A stretch of 64,000 nucleotides of DNA from Tetrahymena thermophila SB210 (taxonomy: Eukaryota > Ciliophora > Oligohymenophorea > Hymenostomatida > Tetrahymenidae): positions 310,001-374,000 of the forward strand of contig NW_002476246.1 in assembly GCF_000189635.1 (NCBI RefSeq), written 5' to 3'. The position numbers were made by a program, and so were the translations under genes. Below, in pieces: positions 25,101 through 38,400 of this stretch; positions within the stretch are counted from its first letter, which is position 1; each line of letters begins with the position of its first letter. The notes below the pieces were generated by a model. That model was not told the origin of the DNA. It did no database searches and was given only the letters and a program-made list of their open reading frames with translations.

Positions 25101-27644
25101 TTTGGATTAGCCGTTGTATTTAAATTTTATAGATGAAGAAGGAAATCCTTTTAATTTTTTAGGTACTTCAAGCTTAAATAGTGTAAGGAATGACTTTTCT
25201 TTATAGTTATATTTCTAAAATAATAGTTAAATTATCATTCAGTAAGGAATAAATGCATAGTTAAACGAAACAATAGGATTATTTTAATTAAACTTTTAAT
25301 CGATTTATAAACTTTCTTAAACATAGGAAATCTATATTTTATCTAACTAAATATAATAAGATAAGTATCTTTAATTAGCCCTTGAGTTATAATATAGAGA
25401 TTGTATAAAAGGAGAAACTATTTCAGAAAAAGATTAATTTATATAGTAAACCATAATTTTTTTCTCAAACGAAAACATATATTTATTTCTTTTTTTATAA
25501 AGGTGCAACCAATGTGTCTAGGGTAGATATTCATTAAAAATTCCAAATATGTAAAAAGATGCTAATAACTTACAGTGTATTTCTTGCCCATAACAAGCAA
25601 GTTTCTGTTAAGGAAGTTAAATCATACTAAGGGACGGGTACTGGAGAGAAAACGATTCAACAGATTAAATTTATTCATGTAAACTAAATAGTTGTTCTTT
25701 TGGAAATAAAAACAGCAAGAATGGCTGTCTAGAGGGATATGTTGGACCACTTTGTAACAGTTGTGATAGCAAAATCAGTGTGTGGGAATACTAATATGGA
25801 TTGAAAGATTAAAACTGCTATATCTGTAATGAGTGGATACAGTAGTATTTCTATTTTAGTATATACTTTGCTGTATACTTTGTCTATATTGCTTATAGCC
25901 ACCATAAGATAATAAAAACTAAAATCCTTAAGTACAAGCTCATAATTTTTAAGAAAATTGATCTATTCATCACAAGTAAGTCTAGCTCTCAAGGAAAAGA
26001 TTTTTCTCTTTTGTTTAAAATATTCATAAACTATTTATAAATTCTATCATGCATAATGTAATTTAATATTACAATTCCAAGTTTTTTTAATCTTAGTTTG
26101 AATATATTTGGAGATCCAATATAGTTAACAGTAACTTCATTTGATTGTTTATTTAAAATGAGTGATAAATATCCTGTTTGGCTAAATAGAATAGTTACTC
26201 AGGTAGTTAGTATAATAGCTATTTATTTTTTAATAAATTTATCTCTCGTTATAATCACTGTGAAGGGAAGTAATGACAAAAAAAGAGCAATTGCAAAAAT
26301 ACCTAAATTCTTAACAATGACATTTATTTTCGTTTATGTATTCTATCAGCCTTCTCTAGTAAATAAATAAATTAATACTTAAATTTATTTAAAATTACAG
26401 AAATTAAAACTTTATTAATCTATTTTAATATCAAAAGTCAAAATTGCTGATTTAGGGAATTTTTTGCACACAAATCGGAACAAAATATTACTTAATATCA
26501 GACTACAGCCAGTAGTGTTATACGTACTATCACAAACTTTACTCCTTCTCTATAATAATTCCATTAATTGTCTTTTGGTGTTTTTTAATACCAACATATA
26601 TTTTTTTCAAATTAAAATCTTTCCAGCAAATAGATCATCATTAAAACATAAAGGGTGAAAAAATTGATAACTTGTTAACATTTGGAATATTGTACGATGG
26701 ATATAAAACTAAATTTTTATATTGGGAGATTTTCAAAATTTTCCATAAATTCATCCTTATGTCAATAACAAACTTAAATATAAGCTAATACACTTAAGTT
26801 TCAATTATACTTCTAACAACAACCTTTTATCTTTATACTCTAACAAAGAATTAGCCTCATAAAAATGTAAAACAATTTGAAATAGAGAAATAGCTCATTT
26901 ACAAGCTATTATATACATATGCTTTGCTTTTAGTAATTATAAACGATAACACTTAATAATCGATTTACAAGATAATAGGATTAATTATCGTAGCATACAT
27001 AAATTTAACATCATTCACATTAGTATTTGTTATATTAGTTGGATAAATTTAAATTTAAATTGATGATATAGACTCTTATTATAATTATTTCAAGAAATGT
27101 CTCTTAAAAATTAAAAACAGATACCCAAATACATTTAAATTTTTATATTTCAGAAAAATCAAGATTATTCGAATCCATTAATTATGGAAAAAAGTTATTA
27201 TATCCTTCAGATAAAATTTATTTACAAGCAAAAACTTTTATTCAAGTAAGACTTAAACTTTAGTATAGCAAACTGAAGCAGCTAGAATATAGCAGCATAT
27301 CAACTAAAATATAATCAGAAATACTGTTATGAGCTCTTCAAATATCTTATAGAATTCATATGAATTTAAAGAAAATGTAAATAATTATTTAATAAACTCA
27401 AAACTAATTATGTAATTAATAATTTTTATAGATTCATTAGAACTAACCAATCCCATAATCTTTAAAAGTGTTACAGATGTAAAATATTTCAAGGTCACCA
27501 AGTCTAGATTCACTAAATGTAAATTATTTCTTTTAAATATATTTAAATAATTTTTTTCTTAAATAGAGCCATAAAAATTCTTCTGAAGCAAATAAATTAA
27601 CACGCAAAAGTTAATTTAAAGATCTGATATAAGAAGATTAATGA
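16189..27644 (+). CDS. giant gene A: Cys-rich / Pmp-repeat / multi-pass membrane protein, 3283 aa
   Basis: Fifteen exons join in phase across introns 16375-16447, 16838-16889, 17895-17948, 18040-18182, 19565-19945, 20226-20278, 21010-21214, 22100-22155, 22855-23073, 24848-24976, 25446-25502, 26359-26437, 27377-27431 and 27519-27566; TGA at 27642-27644. Signal peptide MITKQIILILFLSRVLSQ. Residues 20-165 are C-x2-C furin-like modules. A Pro-rich linker with DPSQ repeats spans about 310-390. Residues 400-1880 are beta-rich repeats that could form propeller-like folds (inference). Exon 10 (1884-2474) is helix-like, ending in five GGAI/GGSI Pmp-type repeats. Residues 2630-2735 form a second Cys module with GYVGPLC. 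About eight membrane segments follow (2745-3100), then a polar tail. All exons are open. It is probably a surface protein; the ligand and function are unknown. Genes B and C support every splice site. Confidence 0.88.
17277..17446 (+). repeat. 15-bp coding minisatellite, (DPSQT/I)n
   Basis: Exon 3 of gene A holds about ten tandem units of GATCCTTCATAG plus ACT or ATT (encoding DPSQT or DPSQI), ending in two longer DPSQTT units. Proline-rich runs flank it (PPPPPD before, SSPPPLPPPPP after). Genes B and C have other proline-rich sequence at this position and gene D has almost none. Confidence 0.9.
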
Positions 27645-27993
27645 TTTAAAATAATGCTTATTTTAATTTGTAAACTTTTATATTTTATATATTTTATGTG
27701 TTTTTGAGTAAGATTTTAATTAAAAAAAATATATTATTAAAGAACAAGCAATTAAACAATGAATTTATTTGCTTTAGTAAATTAAATTTGAAAAAATAAA
27801 AACATCAACTACATATTTGAATTAATTAAATATTAAAATATATAATTATTTATTTGATTATTTATTTTGAAAATGGTATTATAAAATAATTATCTTGTTT
27901 TATTAGATTTTAGTATTTATTAAGTCTATTTTACATTTACAGTTGTCTAACAGACAAAATAATTCTGGATAATTTTAAATCATATTACTGAAA
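27645..27993. other. spacer between gene A and tRNA-Gly copy 4
   Basis: AT-rich 3' flank of gene A. It is recognisably similar to 40634-41010 behind gene B (shared tatgtttttgagta-like and gtctaacaaacaaaa-like words), so this flank belongs to the duplicated segment. No exon is seen. Confidence 0.6.
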
Positions 27994-28064
27994 GCACCGA
28001 TGGTTTAGTGGTAGAATAGAGCGTTGCCATCGCTTTGACCCGGGTTCGATTCCCGGTCGGTGCA
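27994..28064 (+). tRNA. tRNA-Gly (GCC), copy 4
   Basis: Identical 71-nt tRNA-Gly with anticodon GCC, followed by T6. The flanks on both sides resemble those of copy 6 rather than copies 3 and 5. What follows is not an intact giant gene but the relic at 28223-28533. Confidence 0.97.
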
Positions 28065-28222
28065 TTTTTTAAATAATTTTATTTGAAAATAAATATTTTG
28101 CTATTCTTGAATAATTATTTCTCAAGTAAGAAATTTATAATTATTAGAAAAATAAATATTATTTTATAAATTTAATGGAAATTCAAAATAATAAAAAAAG
28201 GATTGAAATAAGTTTCTATAAT

Positions 28223-28533
28223 GATTCATTCTTTTATGTAAATCATTTTATTTTTTTACTAAATTCCAATAAATAGGATGATTAAACAGGCTCTTATTTG
28301 TCTTAGTGCTAATATGGTGATTCATAATAAGAATTTTTCTAGATTTACATAAAGTGTTAAATAAAGAAATGTTATATTTATGAGTATGAAGGAACACAAT
28401 GCTTTTAATCCTATGAAGGATAGAAACTGGCAGAAGATAAGCTAAGCTGTTAAAAATAAGAATACTTATATAATACACTTGTATTATTATCAAGCCTCTG
28501 ATTAATGCACTAAATTGTCCCAAACATAGGAAA
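28223..28533 (+). pseudogene. relic of a giant gene: end of exon 1, intron 1 and exon 2
   Basis: The sequence aligns with gene C 41456-41780. It begins at the last codons of exon 1 (gattcattcttttat plus the gtaaa donor) and keeps the intron-1 acceptor and most of exon 2. The signal-peptide part is missing. Several conserved Cys codons have become Tyr or another codon (TGT to TAT, TGC to TAC). A 2-base deletion near 28480 shifts the frame into TGA at 28499-28501. Similarity to exon 2 fades after about 28533. It is closest to gene C, in line with its tRNA flanks. Confidence 0.85.
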
Positions 28534-29205
28534 TATTGTCAATAGATATTGTTAGGGGAGGCAGTGTCAATTCTTTTATTTAATGTATTTATAACATATA
28601 TTTTAGTTAGGTGGTATATGTCATTACATTAAACTTTGCCCCAATAAATAATTATTTTTGTATTTAAACTAAAAATTCAGTATGATAATGATGGAAATAA
28701 AACCAATTCTAAAAATTTAATTTTAAATTAGTCATAAAAGTGATAATGAACATGATTTAGATAATATTTACTATTAATTAATTATTTATTTCTTGTTGAG
28801 TTGTTTGAAGAAATATGTATAATTTTATTTAAATTGAAGTATACTTAGTAAGAATATTTAATTGATAAAATAGCGTTTATACTCTTAAAGGTAAACTTAT
28901 TAAAATTTTTTCTAAAATATTATTTGCAAAATTAACATAAATAATGATAAAATAAATTTTTAAATTACTAATTTTAAAGTAATGGGATGACAATCATAAT
29001 AAAATAAATTTTGGACAAAAATAACAAATTAATATCAAATATTATTTAAATTTATGAATATAAAAATAATAATTATCTTTAATAAAAATACCTTAAAAAT
29101 AATTAAAACTTTTAAAAATAAATAAATAAACATGAATTAACTAGAGTTTTTTTAATGTATTTAAACAAAATAACTAAGAAAAATTAATTAAGCATAATAC
29201 CGAAA
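28534..29205. other. AT-rich spacer after the relic
   Basis: No convincing homology to later exons of the giant genes was found beyond the relic. The last 60 bases match the conserved 5' flank of tRNA copy 3. Confidence 0.5.
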
Positions 29206-29276
29206 GCACCGATGGTTTAGTGGTAGAATAGAGCGTTGCCATCGCTTTGACCCGGGTTCGATTCCCGGTCGGTGCA
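29206..29276 (+). tRNA. tRNA-Gly (GCC), copy 5
   Basis: Identical 71-nt tRNA-Gly with anticodon GCC, followed by T6. It ends 196 bp before the ATG of giant gene B. The 5' flank is nearly the same as that of copy 3. Confidence 0.97.
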
Positions 29277-29472
29277 TTTTTTCTATATTGACTTAAAAAT
29301 TAAAATACAACATTTTAATGCTTACATTTTTTATAAAGCATATGCACATAAAACGTGAGATTTACTAACTTAATTGTTTATTTAATTAAGATATAAATAA
29401 CAAAGTTAGCTTAAAATCAAATTATAAAAATAAATTAAAAGTAAATAAATTTGTATTTAAGATAAAGACAAA

Positions 29473-32400
29473 ATGGTAACAAAACAAATTATACTAATTT
29501 TATTTTTAAGTAGAGTTCTCAGCTAAATTTTACAGAAATGCCAGGTTTAAAATTAATACTTCGATATAACGCTATAGAGCTGCAGTAATTGTTAAACGAA
29601 TTGTAATTAGTGCTATGGTTAAGAAACATGCAAAATATGCTAGCCTTCATACTTTTATGTATTTTTTTATCTTATTTAAGCATCAAACCTTTAAAATATT
29701 TAATAAAAAGGATAACAACAATGGTAACTGCTTATCTTAATGCTAATAAGGAGGTTAATAGTAAGACTTTTTCTAGGTTTGCATAGAGTGTTAAATAGAA
29801 AACTGTCATATTTGCGAGTATGAAGGTACATAATGTAAATAATGTCTAGATGGATGGAATTTATCTGAAAATAAACTGAGCTGTTAGAAATAAGAATGTC
29901 TAAACAGCGAATTTTTATATTATAATAGGGAATCTAATCAATGTACTATAATATGTCCAGAATAGACAAATAATAATGATAGATCTTGTACTGATTTAAG
30001 AAAATTTAGCCAGATGAAAACATTTGGAAGTAGAAATAAAATTAAATAAGATGATATTAATGAAATTTATTACTACAAAAAGATAGACGACTAAACTTAA
30101 ATTGTAATTAATTAAATTTTTTTTATCTAAATGTAAATATTATTATTATTAAAAAGGTAATAGCTTTAAGCGCCACAAGTGCTATCTTTTATTCATATCC
30201 AGGACTAATTTCTCTCAATTAAATTAATCTATTAAGTAGCAGCTATTCATACAGTTTCTAAAATAACAACAATATCTATTTATTATCTACAGACAATGTA
30301 TAAAAATTAGATATAGAGTAAGTTAAAGTTTCTTTTGTTTACTAAGCACAAAATTGTCAACTATTTGCCTGTTCTAATTCTTTTGCATTATGCTATTTAG
30401 ATACTAATCTAAATGTATTTGACCTATCCAATTAAAATATTATAGTCTACAAAATCAAGTAAGTAATAATAATTAGCTTTCTTCCGTACTAGTTTTAAGT
30501 ATAGCCTCCACCAACTCCTGATTTTCCAATACCAAATATCCCTACTTTTGATCCTTCATAACCACCTGATCCTTCTGATCCTCCTTAACCACCACCTCTA
30601 CCACAATTTGATTCATTAGGATGTATCATAACATAAGGAATTTAATCTGTATAAGTTACTAAGTAGACTTTAGGCTTGGTTTAGAAAGATGTTTTGGGTG
30701 AAACTTTTTAAAGCTAAAACTAAAATTAAAATATAAATCCAACCAATTAGGTTTTTGATTTAAAAAATATTAATAAAACAGTAATTATAGACCCTTACGG
30801 CGACATTTGGTTTATAGATTGGAATAATATAACTTACATTTACAAAGCTTTTTAATCTGATTAAAGTTTATAAATTTTAAATTGCATAGAATATGATCAA
30901 AAAGCAAGATTAATTTTAATAAAAGCAGATAATTTCAATGGTATTTATTAGTCTGCAATTATTTGTGCTAATCTTACTTTCAATTAAACTTAAAATAGCT
31001 ACATCTTTTAATATGTAAATTAAATTATTAAATGATGTTATATAAAAATTAAATTCATTTATTTATTTTTCTATCAGGAATAGCCTCATTTTGTCAAAAT
31101 GACTGCTCCAATTATTGATCACTTAATACTAAATGACTAAAATTCAATAATACTTAATTCAGTTCAAGGTATGCAAATTCTAAAATTTAAGAATTTAAAT
31201 AATTTTTTTTATTTTTCGAAAAATTAAAATTATCATTTAATTAAATAAAATAAATAATAAAATATTAAAAAGGATATGAAATTGTGAATATAAGCGGATA
31301 AATAAGTTAGTAAGTAACATAAAGTGATCAGAATATTTATTTTTCTTCCTTAGATTTAAACAATCAAAATTCCAATCATATAAAATTTATAAGCTAAAAT
31401 TAGGCACTTGTGTATAATGTGTTTAACAATGACTTAAACATTCATAAGATCAATTTTAATTTGACTCATATTTGGTAAGATGCTACTAATTTATAACTTT
31501 AACTAGATCCTCTAGATTAAACAAATATATTAATCAAAAGAAACTAAATCAAGTAAATGAATGATGAAAAATTGATTATTGTATATAAAAATTAATTGTG
31601 GCAATTAATATTTTAGTAGCAGCTAAAATATTAAAATATAATTTATAGTAGCTTTGCAGATAATAATGATGCTTATTACATGGGTGGTGTCTAAAAAGTA
31701 CTTTATAGTTCAGAAAAAAATATTGTAGCTATCATTTTTAAAACAGGATTTAGAATTCAATAATTACAAGGATCAAAGCAAGTTTTTGAGAAAAATATAA
31801 AATTTTAGATTTTGAATGCTGAAATTTGTGCTTAATATATTACAATTATTTATCAAAACTAAGCAATATATAATTTTATAATTGTTAATACTAATAACAA
31901 CTAGATGTATTAATATGAAAATTAAAGTACCAGCCTATATATTAATTTATTGAAAGGAATAAACTCTTCTGTTATGTATGTAGTAGTTTATTACTAAAGT
32001 AAGTCGCTTTTGTTTTGCATTTCATCCTAAAAGATAGATATTTTTATGATATAAGCAACCATATCTATGCAAAATGTAGAAAATGAAAAATTAGTTTAAG
32101 CTATAGATGATAATATTTATTTTTAAACTATTGAATATCGTTTAATTGTTTTTGTTTATGATTTGCAAAGTTCTTCTTTGACCTTAGTAGATTAGTTATC
32201 TAACAACGGTTCTTATTTGATAATAAATAATGATCTTGTAGTGACTTTGTAATTTTGCAATTATGATAAAAGTTTTGTATTATATAGTAGAAAACAAAAA
32301 GCAAATTAAGTACTTATTGTGGATATTTTATAAGATGAGAGTATTAGCTCAACTTTCTTAGCAATAAGCAAATAGTACTTAAAATTGGTATTTAAAGTTT

Positions 32401-35400
32401 AATTTGCAATTGGTTTTATTAATTTAAAGATTATAGATTTATAAACTTTTAAATTTTATCAAATTGAATAAACTACAGTTATAGCCTCAAATGAATAAAA
32501 TTTTATAGCTTCATATTTACAGCAGTACATAGTTTACAATTTTATTGATCTCTCAACCTTTAACCTATAAATACCTTTTTCTATAGTTATTTTAAATTTC
32601 AATCTTCTTTAAATTTAGAACAAGACTTTTATGATGATCTAAAATATTCAAAAAGTAATTTTTTTATTTAACATTTATCTATTAAACAGGAATTTAAAAA
32701 TTTAATCCCATGATTCCAAATTAACTTTAAAGAATATTTATTTCCAAGCATCATTTAAATATTTTTAGTTTTATCAATCAAACTTTATTAAAAAAATAAA
32801 AAGATTGCTACAAAGGTTTTAATATTTTCTTTAAAATTTATTAACTCAATTGATAAAATCTTTTTAAAAAATTTACTAATTAATTGAAAAAATAAATTTG
32901 AACTATTATATTTACAATAACTGAATTTACTTATTTTTTGATTATAATTATTAGTAAGTATTTATGTACAATCTTACTGGTCAGTAAATTACATAGCTTG
33001 TCTTGTAAGCTTCAACTGAAAACAACTATTCCTTAATTAAGCAAGAATAAGTTATGCTCTTTCAATCCGCAAACATAATTAATAAATATATTATAGGTTA
33101 AAATTATTAACAAATTAATATACAATGTTCTGATTTTTATTAGTCAGCTATGCAATTCCAATCAAGCACTGTATTAATCTGCTAAAATTAAATGGTATTT
33201 TTTGATTTTAACACAAACGAACAAATTTTAAGTGGTAAACATTAACTTAAAGAAGTATTTTGTAATTATATTAATTATAAAAAATAGATTTTTCAAATAA
33301 TCCGGATGGTTTAGCATTTGTATCAATAGTAAGAGATAGATAATTATTAGCAAAGATAGTTGGTCAATATGTTGTTTTAGATCTCTAGCTTAATATCAAG
33401 CATACATTCTTGAACTAGACTTAAGTATTGTATATTCCTGAAATAGATGTATTTATCTCATCCGATTAAAATAATTAAATTATCTTGCATAGAAGAATTG
33501 ATTACAAATCATAAAAATTAAATTTATTTTTTACTAATATTCAGTAATAGCTTAGTTACGAAGCTGTAATTGAGTCTAAAAATAGTATAATTATTACAGC
33601 AAAGGAACAATATACATAAATATCATATTTGTACAATTATTTCACTAATTAAATTAGTTAACTTTAATTTCAAGATATGGCTTATTACAATTCATTTAAT
33701 AAGTATTATCTGTACTCATAAGATGATATAATTATAATATTCTTAAAAGTATCTTACACTATAATTTAAATATTAGAAAATGGATAGTATGAAATATTAA
33801 AATATTAAAGCTTGTCATAAAACTTTCTTTAATTTGACAATATTAATAATCTTGGTTAAATTTTTTATAATAACTAAAATAAATTAATTATTTAGCTTTA
33901 TATTTAAAGTGAAGGTGTTAATTCATAAGGAAAAACTATTTTAACTATTTATGACCTAGATTTGATATAAAAATGTTAGTACACCTTCTTAAGTATCTAA
34001 CAATATCTGCATGTATTAAAAGACTCAGTAAAATTTAATTCAATAATTTAAATAAATTTTTTCCCAATTTTTAAAATCCATTTTTGAATAGTTTTTTAGA
34101 AAAATATTCCAAGAAAAAATATTCAAAAATTAAAAAAATATTAAAAGAAAAAAATATCAATTTTAATTTTTAACTTATTATAATAATAGAAATTTGTATC
34201 GGTGAATTAGAATACCTTAAGTGTTGTTGATTATGCAAATTGCTAAATATAAAACTCACCTGTTTATGGATTATAGTTTAAATAATTGGCAATAAGATAA
34301 ATACCAAGATTTATTATTATAGAAAATGATCTAGATTTAATTATGATATTATCTTAGGATAGACTAAATTTATTTCAATATTCTACTTTGATGTATTTAG
34401 GTAGTGTTGATTATGATAATTATGGGCTCTCAGTAATTGCTATGTATATACCTTAATCAAATTCCTTAGCAATTTTATATAATAAAACTTTTTAAATATT
34501 TGATCTATGGACATCACTCTTTGCTAGTTTGCACAACAATTACCTAAATAATTACAATAATAATTTTTTATACTATGACAATTAGAAATTAGTTTTATTC
34601 TTTAACTATAATTCTGGGATGCTTAACGTGTATAATAGCATTAATTACGAAATATAAAATTAATATAAATTTTTAGGTTCTTAATTTGCTACTAAATTTG
34701 ATGTTCAATTATTTAATTTAACTTCTACTACAATATTAGCAATTATTTCAAATTAAGAATTAATAGTTTATGACTTTATTAATAATAAACAGATTAAATA
34801 TTTGAATTCATCATTTAACTGTAAGTTTATGTCAAGTTTTAATTTAAATATATTTTGCTTAGAAAACAGTAATTCTTTGAAAAAATTTAATAAAGATACT
34901 TTGGATTTTGAGGCTATTATGAGTGTCAATTAAATTTAGTTTGAAGCCACTAAACTATCTGCTCTTAATGATAATATTTTATCATTATCTAATTATGAAG
35001 GAAATCTTATTATTATAAATGCAGAATTAAAACAAATTTCTTCTATTATTTAATTGCAAGGCGAGATAAATAAAGTAAATTATGATTTAAAATATCTTTT
35101 TATATATTAATTATTTTAAATATTAAAAAATAGATACAAATCAAGCAAAACTATCTTATCATCTGGACTTAAAATGATTAAATTACAATTTTTTAGTTAG
35201 ATGATATTATAAGTAATAAGAAAATTATAGAATCATATACATATAGTTATATCTCTCAAAAAATTCTTGACTTTACTATATTGGACTATAAGTAGTATTT
35301 TAGCATTGTTATTGCTACTGATCTGATAATTTAAGCATTTTATATCAATCCTAATATGTTGATAGGAAATTTACCTGTTTCATGCTAGAATAATCTGAGA

Positions 35401-38400
35401 CTTAAGAGTGATGAGAATTATTTATTTGTTATATGCTGTTATTAAGTGAGTGTTATTGAGAAAAAAACTCTTAATTTAATAAACTATTACAAAGCTAACT
35501 AGTTTATTTATTCTAATATTAAAGATATTTAATTTTTGAAAGAAAATATGTTCATAGTCATCCTTTAAAATGATATACATTTAATAAAATTAAGTAAAGA
35601 ATCATCCACCTTACTTGAGTCTTACTAAAACCTTAACAACCCAATCATTTACTTCACAGAATTCATTTATTCAAATAATGAGAAACAGATATTAAATCAA
35701 ATAAATTTTAAATGTTTTTCAAGCTAAAGTTTATTTGACATCACATATTAAGTATAATAAAATAATATTAAAACTAATTAGATGTTAATTACTTATGAAT
35801 AAAATTCAAAGATATACATCAATCAAAATCAAGTAAATAATTAACTGATATTTTTTAATTATTTTTATTTTATTTCGAGGTTTAAATTTCTGGCATCTTA
35901 AGTTGGTTAAAAATTATTTTCAATTTTCATTATTTTAAAATGATCAAGCCAACATATTTACATACATAACCTACCCTTTGTTTTTGCTATAGAAAATTTA
36001 TAGAAAAGTTTAAATTTTTATTCCATTTAATTAAAAAAATATAAAAATTTTTATTTTAAATTAAATAAATAGCACTAAGACCTATAAAGTAGAGTTTACT
36101 TTTAGTAATTATAGCTATCAAAATATGTAATTTAAATGAATACAGAATTCACTAAATTGATATAAATAGAAATATTCTATGATATCTTTAATTAAAACTC
36201 AATTGTTGAATACTAATTTAAGAACAATCAATCAAGCAAAGTTCAGAAATAAGGAATGATTTATCTTTCAGATAATAGCATTGTGCTTCCTTAGTTTTAA
36301 TATTTATATTTCTAGACTATAACACTTTTGATAAGAACAAATGATGGTATTTTGGAGTTAAATCCAAAGAATAACTTAAAAACTTTATTATTTAGCAATG
36401 TTGAATTTTTATTTCAGACCAATACGACACTTTAAATTAGTAATACTGATCTTTTTATACTGGATGAAGTTAAAATTGGCTCTTAGCCTTAAAACATAAC
36501 TAATAAATATTACTTTATTATTTAAAATGTTACTAAAGTCTACATAAAGAACCTGACAATAGAAAACTTAGATACTTTTTATTAAACTTTATTCTCATTT
36601 AAATTAGTTACAAGTCTTGTAATTGAAAATTTACATCTAATAAACTTAAAGTTGACAGGAAACATGTTTGAATTTAATAATTGCTAAGATATCTAAGTTT
36701 AAAATTTTTATCTAAATAATATAAAATTTAATTTAGGCAGTATATTTTCTTTTACAAAATCAAATAACCTATTATTAAATGGATTGGTAGCTAAATAAAT
36801 TATTAAATATTTAAATCCACCTCATAATAGAAATCTATAATTATAACTAAATTAGACTTCATAATTAAATAACTTTGGGTCTAACACAACTGCATTGTTT
36901 ATTTTCTTAGGATGTTAAAATATCATCTTTTAGAATAGCAACCTTGAAAATTTGTAAGATGTGCATTTGATTTATGCAAACCATTATTATAATGATAAGA
37001 TACAGATGTATTTTTTAAATAATATTGAAATCATATTATTTAATGTTTTAAGCTTTTAATCTTCTGACAATAGTATTGACCAAATAATACAAATAACGAC
37101 CATTTAAGCTTCACTGTAAAATATCTACTTTAAAACAATTCAGCATATCAATTCTTTGATATATTTGAATCCTTTAGAAAAAGTATAAATTGAAGTATCA
37201 AATTTTGAGAATATTAATTTAAATGAAGGAAGTGTTATTGATTTGTAATAAGGATAACTTTTAATAGATTATACTAACTTTACTAATATAAATTCTGCAG
37301 GTTATCCATGCGCATTAAATATCTTGTAAGGAGAAACTATCTAGATAACAAATAGCAAATTTATTAATTTAGCAAATTCAATAAAATAATAAGATTTAGA
37401 AAACTAGCTATTGCAGTTTTAAGGTGGTGCTATAAAGTTTTAGAACACATAAACTGCTCAAATTAAATTTTCTATATTCAAAAATTGTTTAGCTATGGGA
37501 TCAGGGGGAGCTATTTATTCATATTAATCAAAATAAAAAGCAATATTTGAGATTTATATGACATAGTTTATTGAAAATTAATCTATTTTAGATTCTGGTG
37601 GTGCTCTTTATTTTTTGCAGTAAAGTGGAATTAATATAACTTAGAGTAATTTTACAAGTAATTTGGCATTAAAATAGAACGGAGGTGCTATATATTTTCA
37701 ATTTTCTTCTCTAATTGACTTTTAAGAAACTAATTTCTCACTAAACCAAGCAGATATTGGAGGATCAATTTATTATTCTGCTACCAGCTCAGATTTTTTG
37801 AAAAAATAAATACTATCAAAAAATAAAATTTATTTTGAAAAAAATTAAGGTAATTTAATTAAATAAATAAGATTTCAATTTAAACAAAAACATCTTTTAA
37901 AAAAATTAGTTTTTAAATTTATTTAAATCACTTTTTTTAAACAAAAAAATAGCTACATTTTATGGTCAAAATATTGGTTCAATCCCATTTTGGATAGGAA
38001 TCTCTGAAAAACCTAGTTTACAATAACTTAAAATAGTTAATTAATATTAAATTAGAAACATTTCTAGTGGAAATTACTTGGATTAGCCACTGTATTTAAA
38101 TTTTATAGATGAAGAAGGAAATCCTTTTAATTTTTTTGGTCCTTCAAGCTTAAATGGTGTAAGGAATGACTTTTCTTTATAGCTATATTCCTAAAATAAT
38201 AGTTAAATTATTATTCAGTAAGGAATAAATGCATAATTAAATGAAACAATTGGCTTATTTTAATTAAATTTTTAATCTATTTACAAAATTTCATAAAAAT
38301 AGAAAATATATATTTTATCTAACGAAATATAATAAAATAAGCAGCTTTAAGTAGCTCTTGAATTATAATATAGAGATTGTATAAAAGGAGAAACTATTTC

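Noticed and set aside
26158..26658. Two short + strand ORFs as independent small membrane proteins
   Set aside because: They are Gln-free stretches in or overlapping exons 12 and 13 of gene A.
28248..28523. 91-residue minus-strand ORF
   Set aside because: It is the complement of the decayed exon-2 relic, whose homology is on the + strand.
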